From Molanna angustata (taxonomy: Eukaryota > Arthropoda > Insecta > Trichoptera > Molannidae), in the NCBI GenBank assembly GCA_963576475.1, contig OY754977.1, positions 10,295,089 through 10,359,088 on the forward strand: a stretch of DNA of 64,000 nucleotides, written 5' to 3'. The notes below the pieces were generated by a model, which saw only the letters and a list, made by a program, of their open reading frames with translations, had not been told where the DNA came from and ran no database searches. Every line of letters begins with the position of its first letter. Position 1 is the first letter of the stretch. A program made the position numbers and the translations under genes. This document shows, one piece after another, positions 57,028 through 64,000 of this stretch.

Positions 57028-57168
57028 GATTTCCAAAGTATGTAAAGATTACTCATCGAAATTACTCATCAATCTCCACTTAATATCCAACATCATTCGT
57101 CCCTCCAAAATTCTCGTGTATTGTCTATTATTTCAAAATTTATACTATTAAATAATCTAAACATATGA
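57028..57168 (+). pseudogene. I/R1-like LINE remnant, right part
   Basis: RLLIEITHQSPLNIQHHSSL then QNSRVLSIISKFILLNNLNI and TGA (57166-57168). This continues the C-terminus that stops at KKHSDL at 51348, showing that LINE-2 split one older element. A TAA in the first codons marks decay. Confidence 0.75.
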
Positions 57169-57355
57169 TCGATAAACATACTTTCCTTATAAACAGTAAA
57201 CACTAAATTGGCACAAAGCACTCTTTGCTGGGTGAATTGCCTAATACAAAAAAAAGAATATGGTGAGGAGATATTAAGTAAAGAAAATACGACTTGATAA
57301 CCATAGTACGTATTCATTCTTAACATGATACCTGTTGAGAAATTGATATGTAAAG
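57169..57355. other. host LINE 3' region or spacer
   Basis: AT-rich. 57320-57350 resembles the TGATACCTGTTGAGAAATTG box of family B. Confidence 0.4.
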
Positions 57356-58448
57356 GCGAGCGTCTATATAGGCGCAGTGGATGGATCGGACGGAGCGCAT
57401 CAGACGGATTTGTTTATCGCAGTGCGTCCACAGAGGCGCGCCAATAGGATTGCCGACACAACTGTCATTTGGATTAAATGACAATTTTCCATAGAAAATG
57501 CAAATATTAAAATGATTTTTTTTCGGATTAGTAACCGCATGTTCGGCTCGTACAAACAATGAAAATGTAAAAAATATACAGCTCATATCCTTTTCTATCA
57601 CATGCATATACTATGTCAAATTTCATCCATAATCTTTCTCAAGCGTTTTCGCGTGATTGAGTAACAAATATCTAAACATCCAAATATTCGAATATATAAT
57701 ATTTTTGAGATACTTACTAAAAAAATTGTTTTCACTGTCCGAGCAGAACATCCAGATATTCTAGCACTTTTTATATTCCTAATTGTAATAACAACTACAC
57801 TCAGAATGCTTTGTTTAATACACTCGACATATCTGCGAGCTCTCTCAGTGCGTTTAGGTCAGCTGTCTCCTCCTATCTTTCCTAGTACCTACTTTGATTT
57901 AATCAGCTGTCTTATTTTAGTGTTTTTTATATGTACTAGTAAATCAATTATATATTATTTGTAATTTTTTGTATCAATATTAATTATCTTATTGAATAAT
58001 GCATGGAGTTTTCACTGGTCCACTAACAAAGCAATGTACATTGTCTGTTTTATAAATTGTGTAGACTGTGTCGACCAATAAAATAAAATAAAATATTTCT
58101 ACTATATATTATCTACTTATTGATGAAAATCTACCTGTGGGAACGGTAAGTTCCGAAACTGGTAGCAATTTCAATTATGCTAACGTGATTCATACAAAGT
58201 AAGAATATATAGTTTGTAAAAGAATTGAAATCACGTTTTTCCATAAAAAAGGCGAGATTAAATCACCATTGAAAATGCACATACAAAAATGACGGATCCG
58301 ATCGAATTTTTGACTCTCATAGCAACGGCGCGGTCGGCATTCCGACGATCCGATGCGCGCGCTCCGTCCGATGCCAATCTGTGCAAGCATTTGTATGAAT
58401 TCTTATACAAAGAATACACACGCTGAGCCTGCATGGACGCTAGCCCTT
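57354..58448. mobile_element. MITE-like element with GC-rich inverted ends
   Basis: The left end AAAGGCGAGCGTCTATATAG and the inverse of the right end, AAGGGCTAGCGTCCATGCAG, match imperfectly, and both ends carry a subterminal CGGACGGAGCGC (57392-57405 and the inverse near 58355-58370). No transposase frame is visible in the ~1.1 kb between. The target duplication is unclear. Confidence 0.5.
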
Positions 58449-59317
58449 AACATTATGATAACTCTATAGAAGTGGAAAACAAAGTTAGCAGTCAGTTCTC
58501 AAAGGCAGTAAATAAATTATAAAAGATAGGTACCCACGTGAAATTTGAAAATGTATAAAGTACTAAAATATATTGCTCCTTTTTCTTAAAAACATGATTA
58601 TTGGACAAAAAGACTTCAGATAACATTTTATATTCGTATAAAAGAAAGTCAAAGGAACTAATACAATGACAAAGCTATCGATGGAAAAAATATTTGAAGG
58701 AGGATGATAAAAAAAAGCCGATACCGATAATATCGTTAGAAAATTAATATCAATTTGCTATTTCATGAATCTCCTGAGATCTCGACAAAAAATAAGCTCC
58801 AAAATTTATCCCAAATGAAATATGAGGTCACAAAACCCTTCTGGGACGTAATGTGCCCTTAATGGCTTGTCAAATGTTGACACACGAGATATAATATTAA
58901 AATTATACCCTATTAATCGATGTGTGCTTTCTAAGAAGGAGACGATGGATGAACGGAAAGAAATAAAGTGAAAACGTGCATTTATCGCCACAGAAACGAG
59001 TTGGGTGATATAACTAATCGAATATTTTTATGGTCGCTTATTTAACATTTTTTTATAACAAACGTTTGAAAAATGTTTCATTATCGTCCTATAGATAGAG
59101 ATGGTGTTCACAGCTTATTTTCAAACAGCGTTAATCTACTATTTAACATAATGTAAAATTTTAAAATAAGAATTGATACGGGAAATCATTTTGCAATATA
59201 AGTAAAAAAACAATATTTATTATAAAAGCAGTAGAACTTAAAATAAATATATTTGCTTTTCTTTTCACTTATAAATAAATAAATAAATTATGAACACTTC
59301 CTTCCTTTTTTCCTTAT
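58449..59317. other. no gene recognised
   Basis: AT-rich with short motif-free frames. 59040-59110 resembles 22800-22870 (GTTTCATTATCG / GATGGCGATGGTGTTTTTCAC-like), a weak shared repeat. Confidence 0.35.
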
Positions 59318-59786
59318 ATTTTATTTTATTTTAAACACTTTATTGTACAATACTTATTAGCTAGTACAAATGGCGGACTTAATGCCTAATGGCAATTTCT
59401 TCCAGACAACCATCTGTAACAGTTATGAGAGAGAATGGTACATGTACAAAAGAAAATAAAACATATATAAAACTATAAACATATAATATTTAAACACAAG
59501 AAAATAAGAAGAATAAATATATGTACATTTATGACAATGAAACAAATCATAGATGAAACCTGTTATAACACTACGGGAGGGAAGGGAAAAAAAGGAGAGG
59601 AGATATGACTAACTGCAGGAATAGGGAAATAAAAGGGAAGTATGTAAGTTAAGAAATAGAAAGTAGGAGCGCGCGTTTTAAAATCTAGTTTTGAAGGTTG
59701 CTAACGTTGGTGCAGTTCTAATGTCAAGGGCCAAGTTGTTCCATAACCGGGCATCATGGACAGTAAAGGATGATGAATAGAAAGCC
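59318..59786 (-). pseudogene. LINE 3' end with ORF2 tail
   Basis: Minus strand: FYSSSFTVHDARLWNNLALD then IRTAPTLATFKTRF and TAA (59678-59680). A 3' UTR of about 340 bp follows, ending in the GGCATTAAGTCCGCCATTTG box, GTACAATAAAGTG and an (AAAAT)n tail. This shows that the tail motif scattered through the window belongs to a LINE 3' UTR. Confidence 0.8.
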
Positions 59787-59788
59787 GT

Positions 59789-59812
59789 GTATATATATAT
59801 ATATATATATAC
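59789..59812. repeat. (TA)n microsatellite
   Basis: About 11 TA units directly beyond the LINE fragment. Confidence 0.85.
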
Positions 59813-60040
59813 TTATATGTATATATATACTAAATAAACAAATTTAGTGTTAATATCTTGACAGTATTGATTGAATTGACTCATAAACTTCAAATTTGCG
59901 GCGGATAGGTATATCCGTCTCAAGTACAACTAGTTTACGTTCAATTTGCACAAGGACGAGATCAGTAACTGAACCAGAATATTATCGACAATATTTTAAG
60001 AGGTACATTGACCCGGCACTTATTCATTTGACCACCACCC
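59813..60040. other. sequence upstream of the putative promoter
   Basis: Mixed composition. No coding frame or repeat recognised. Confidence 0.35.
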
Positions 60041-60046
60041 TGAGGG

Positions 60047-60101
60047 TATAAAAGGCCATGTAGCGCTCGACAGTCCATCGTAGTTAACGACACCCACCAT
60101 G
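60047..60101 (+). promoter_or_regulatory. candidate TATA promoter with short leader and ATG
   Basis: TATAAAAGG at 60047-60055 is followed by ACAGTCC at 60070-60076, about 25 nt on, an Inr-like start site. A leader of about 27 nt then reaches ATG in CCACCATGAAG (60099-60101), a good initiation context. Donor-like GTATAA or GTTAGT sequences follow within 25 nt. Insect cuticle and chorion genes have this layout of strong TATA, very short leader and tiny first coding exon; I find no second exon, so the gene is unproven. Confidence 0.4.
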
Positions 60102-61800
60102 AAGTATAATAAATTTGTTAGTTCCTCAATTTTTAATCGTATACATTTTTCTTAATGAATGTTAAATTTTATATTGTGAGATATATAATTGTGATTTATA
60201 AATATATGTAAGTAATCAAACTTTTCTATTCTCTCTTTCTCTGTTTGATACTACACCGATTGTTTTAGCCCTAGTTTGAATTTCTATTTGTAAAAAGGAT
60301 GACACAGTCAGTCATCTAGCTCTAATTATTGATTTAACTTTATTTTTTTCTTTGTAATTTATTAAATTCTTTGAAAAAATTTAACCCTAAATAGTTTACT
60401 TAATAACTCAGCTGATAATAAAAATATTCTGAACTCGTCTACCAAAATGGTAACGATATACCTATATTAGTCACAGACTAAATTAATGACCCAATAGACT
60501 AAAAATTTAAACATCTTTTATGCTTTAAAGAATGTCCGAGCATCAATTTAAAACGATAGATGTGTTCCAATAGTTGATGAAAATAGAGCGATCGAAAACG
60601 TACCTACTGAACAAAATTCCAAAATGAGCGAAAGAAGTTCCACGGTGGATACAAATTTGGATGAATATGGTCAAAAACAACGTTGACATAAAGACTGACT
60701 ATCGTCTAGAAAAAAAAACAGGATTCGTTGGAAGGTAGGTACGTAGTATGCCCAATTTGTCATTTGATTAATATAAGGTACGATTAGTGCCTACCATTAA
60801 GCTTTGAGGATATTCTCCGGGACCGTAATCTAGGTTTATAGATGTGTTCACAGAAGAAGGACAAAGAAAACAAAAAAAAGAAGTAGATGTAAGATATATT
60901 ATAAGTCCATACCTCCTGTCCCATTTGTGGTTTCTATTTCGGAGGCGTACAGCGTAAAGTATTATTACTATTTGAATGAAGTGGGCTATACGCGGACCTG
61001 TAACGTTCCCTAGAAAATCGTTTGGCTAAAAAATACGCCTGTTAAAAATAGCTGTACACGTCGGAGAGAAAGTTTGAATTTAGCCATTAAAAGTTTTTTT
61101 TCATTTGTGCTACTTACAATTATTGAATGAACAATGAACGTACATTTCACGTGGATTTTTACAGACGAAACAATAAAAGGATTGTAAAAAGTCTGCAATG
61201 TTTGTTTTTTTATTCAAATTTACGATTAGTATGAAGAAGTTAATTAAGATAATCACAAATAGAAACAAAATAATCAGTAAGTATTCATTTAAAATTATAT
61301 TTTCTCAGTTATCATTAGGATATGTTCAATTGTAATTATTCAAATTTATTTATTCCTCAGGAATAAATATGTCATCATTGAGACAAAAAAACAAACAAAA
61401 TTATACGGCATTAAAAAACTATCTTATAGGTACAATAAATTGTAAGAAATTGGCTGAAGAAAGATATTTATATTTATAATGTACATCAGCGCACTAACAA
61501 TTCGTCTTGTTACTAATTATAAAGTGATATATTTATTTATTCATTTCATTTATTCTTAATCGTGTGTACAAAGGTGCGTTCATTGCCATATATATATTGA
61601 AGATACATTAATGTTTTTAAAACATATGAAGAAATTGCGAAATGGTAAAAAACTCGCCAGTCTAAGTACAATACACATTGTATTGTCTATGTAGGTACAA
61701 ATACATAAAAAAAATGTTTTTTTTGGCGTAAAAAGGTGGGTATATGTCACAAAGTAATCTTTTCAAACCAACCGATGACACAATGGTTGCTACAATTGAA
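60102..61800. other. no gene recognised
   Basis: AT-rich; pyrimidine-rich stretches near 60225-60270 could precede a splice acceptor, but no downstream exon is recognisable. Confidence 0.35.
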
Positions 61801-61930
61801 TATTAAAACGAGTGGGTTGTGGCCAACTCTAAACTCCTCAGTAACAAGTCATTCTACAAAGTATTCAAATTTTGTATGGAAAATATTCAAGAAATGAGTT
61901 GGTTAAATTATTTTTTTATTAAATACTAGC
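61801..61930 (+). repeat. repeat family A, 5' part
   Basis: Begins AAAACGAGTGGGTTGTGGCC and continues like 19714-19840 (ACAAGTCATTCTACAAAGTA). It breaks off into a degenerate array. Confidence 0.65.
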
Positions 61931-62079
61931 TTTTATGTCCCGCCGTTGGCCAAGAATGTAAAATTGTGAAGGAAAAAGCAATCGTTTTTATAATATTGTC
62001 ACCCAATTATTTTGCAAAATCGGACTATGAAAATTTGTTTGAAATATGATTGAATTTGATTGTAAAATGTTCAAGTGAT

Positions 62080-62720
62080 GGCCACAACCCATTATTTTTT
62101 ATATATTGCTATAAAGTGTGAATGAAGTATAATATACAATTTCTGCATGCATGGACTATGCGAAATGGTTTTAAATATGACTGTTTATCAACGTTGTAAA
62201 GAGATTGGTTTGGCCACAACCCCCATTTTTAAATATTATCATCGAAAACAAATTGTAATATGTACTTACCTATTGAATATTTAGTAATTTTGGATGTTGG
62301 GATGTGGTTAAAATTTGATTAAACAAATGTACTGAAAAGATCCAGTGTTGGTCACATCCCATTCGTTTTATATTTTTTCATCAAGTGTGCATTATATTTT
62401 TGCACAATTAGACTGATGAACTTAAAATTGACACAAAAGTCTACACTAACGAAGAAGAAGAAGACTTAAACTATGGTAAATAATTTGAATATAAACGTTG
62501 TGAAGAATTCAGTAATGGCCACAACCCCCTTTCTTTAAATATTGTCAACGAAATCAAATATATTATGTAGGTGTTGAAAATTATTCAAAATAGGATGATA
62601 TAAATGGTTTAAATTTGATTAAACAAAAGTATTGAAAAGATTCTAGTGCAGGTTACATCGTCACATCCCACATCCCATTCATTTCATATGTATTTTCATC
62701 AAGTGTGCATATCGTTAATA
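62080..62720 (-). repeat. degenerate array of family A ends
   Basis: GGCCACAACCC-type boxes recur at about 62080, 62212, 62340 and 62515 with a decayed one near 62650, each followed by a T-rich AAATATT or TTATATT run and spaced 120-175 bp. The box is the inverse of the family A start, so the array looks like repeated minus-oriented ends of that element. Confidence 0.55.
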
Positions 62721-62789
62721 ATATTTCTGCACAATAGACTATTAGACTTAAAACTAACCCAAAAGACTAAATAAAAAAGAGAAAAATAA

Positions 62790-62995
62790 GTATAAGACTA
62801 CAAGAAATAGTTTGTATAAAAAACTATTCCAATGGTCTACATAAAATAAGAAAAAATACATAAAATAGAAGAATTAGACTATTGGAAATAGATTGTATAA
62901 AAACTGAGCAAAAGGTCTTCATAAAAGAAGAAGAAGATTAATCTATAGGAAATAGTTTGTATTAAAACTGTCCTTAAAGGTCTACATAAAATTAA
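62790..62995 (+). repeat. three diverged tandem units
   Basis: GGAAATAGTTTGTATAAAAAC followed by GGTCTACATAAAATAAG-type sequence occurs at about 62800, 62884 and 62948. Confidence 0.7.
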
Positions 62996-63017
62996 GAAGA
63001 AAAATAATTAGACTCCA

Positions 63018-63215
63018 GGAGCCGTCGCTTCAGACCCTTCAGTACCTCCCGTCCCATCAGGCCCTTCAGTACATCCCGTCCCTTCAATCCCTCATCACGT
63101 CCCTTCCCATCAGGCCCTTCAGTACCTCCCGTCCCTTCAGGCCCTTTTATACCTCCCGTCCCTTCAGGCCCTTTAGTGCCTCCCTTCCCTTCAATTACAT
63201 CCCGTCCCTTCATTC
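63018..63215 (-). repeat. C/T-rich minisatellite, about 27-bp unit
   Basis: Units resemble CAGTACCTCCCGTCCCTTCA and are repeated about seven times with variation. On the minus strand it is open (EGTGGIKGPEGTGG) and superficially collagen-like, but this comes from the repeat and there is no signal peptide or NC domain. Confidence 0.85.
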
Positions 63216-63225
63216 GGGTAAGAAA

Positions 63226-63505
63226 AGTTTAAATCCAGAAACCATCCTGGAAGAACCGCGAAGAGATGTAAGCACGGTCTTCTTTTCCCAGGATACTCCA
63301 CCTTTATAGGTAAAATGACCAAATACACGATGAAGAAGAAGAAAAAAGTTTAAATCCAGAAACCGTCCTGGAAGACCTGCGAAGAGATGGAGGGACAGTC
63401 GGACCTTCTTTTCCCAGGATATTCCGCTTTCATTGGTTAAATGACCAAATACACGAAGAAGAAGAAGAATAAAAAAAAAGTTTAAATCCAGAAACCACCT
63501 CGGGC
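63226..63505 (+). repeat. tandem duplication of about 125 bp
   Basis: AAGTTTAAATCCAGAAACC begins at about 63226, 63348 and 63479. The first two units continue through TTCTTTTCCCAGGATA and AATGACCAAATACACGA; the third is cut short and runs into CGGGCACACGCTCGACAATT. Confidence 0.85.
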
Positions 63506-64000
63506 ACACGCTCGACAATTCGCCAAAGTTTCATTGTAATCGGACATACGGTTTAGGAGCACATCGCTTGCATACATTCATACATTCATAAATAAATAAA
63601 TAAAGTAATTTTCCGATAGGAAATCAGTATATTGTTGATATGTAAGTAAATAATAATAGTTAGGTACCTACCTACAACAATGTTCTAAATAAATTCGATT
63701 CATAACAAATTTTATTTGAATATCAGAATCTTTCCGTTACCATAGTAACCATTCCAATACGTAAAAAATATCAAATGGTTTGAGACATTTTTTGAATATG
63801 TAGGTACCTACATACATTGGTTTGTTCGATGCCATAAAAATGAAGATTGTCAGAAAAATCAAATATTATTTACAAATTATTCAATTTTATTATGCCTATA
63901 TCTTTACTAATAATAAACACATTTTTACAATATATGTCTTAAAACTTGCTGTAATGTCTTGTGTTTCATTTTATTATTTCATAATTACATTTAATTCAAA
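63506..64000. other. repeat end and AT-rich sequence
   Basis: 63515-63605 looks like an interspersed-repeat end with an (AAAT)n tail. 63660-63830 contains GTAGGTACCTACATACA-type motifs common in Lepidoptera. No gene. Confidence 0.4.

Noticed and set aside
62992..63213. Collagen-like Gly-rich minus frame
   Set aside because: Arises from a 27-bp C/T-rich minisatellite; no signal peptide, no regular Gly-X-Y register and no flanking domain.

Overview
This window looks like AT-rich, transposon-dense genomic DNA from an arthropod, most likely a moth or butterfly. Three things point that way: recurrent GTAGGTACCTAC-type motifs; LINE and SINE 3' tails of a kind common in Lepidoptera; and one host-gene exon encoding part of a furin-family protease. 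This assignment is inference; no marker gene settles the species. There are no bacterial features, no CRISPR array, no rRNA and no functional tRNA. The only tRNA-like sequences are SINE heads.

The one host coding segment I can defend is a 375-bp exon on the minus strand (4813-5187). It encodes the end of the prodomain and the cleavage sites of a furin-like proprotein convertase, with a clean splice acceptor and donor. Upstream exons would lie to the right on this strand and none is recognised, so much of the rest of the window may be one long, transposon-filled intron. A TATA-plus-short-leader arrangement at 60047-60101 (+) is a possible promoter for another gene.

Layout. 1-9.3 kb: SINE, stem-loop, LINE remnant, furin exon, hammerhead-ribozyme-like motif, 5'-truncated RTE-like LINE with an open RT frame. 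9.3-24 kb: LINE remnants, a SINE nested in a LINE, an ACGC microsatellite, a 56-bp minisatellite (11 units), a nested pair of foldback elements with a palindrome of about 208 bp, and a 72-bp satellite (11 units). 24-33 kb: LINE tails, two copies of a tRNA-derived SINE, and a LINE with two intact ORFs (28.3-32.7 kb, minus). 33-48 kb: LINE remnants, a palindrome carrying half a ribozyme motif, two long (TA)n tracts, a second hammerhead-like motif, and a TA-flanked foldback element. 50.9-57.2 kb: an RNase H-bearing LINE remnant split by a full-length LINE with two intact ORFs plus an unusual intervening hydrophobic frame. 57-64 kb: a MITE-like element, a LINE 3' end, the putative promoter and several tandem arrays.

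Most sequence is therefore self-propagating. The intact LINEs supply APE-type endonuclease and reverse transcriptase, the SINEs carry pol III boxes and LINE-like tails, and many 3' fragments record earlier 5'-truncated insertions. Clade names for LINEs are given by resemblance and would need a phylogeny.
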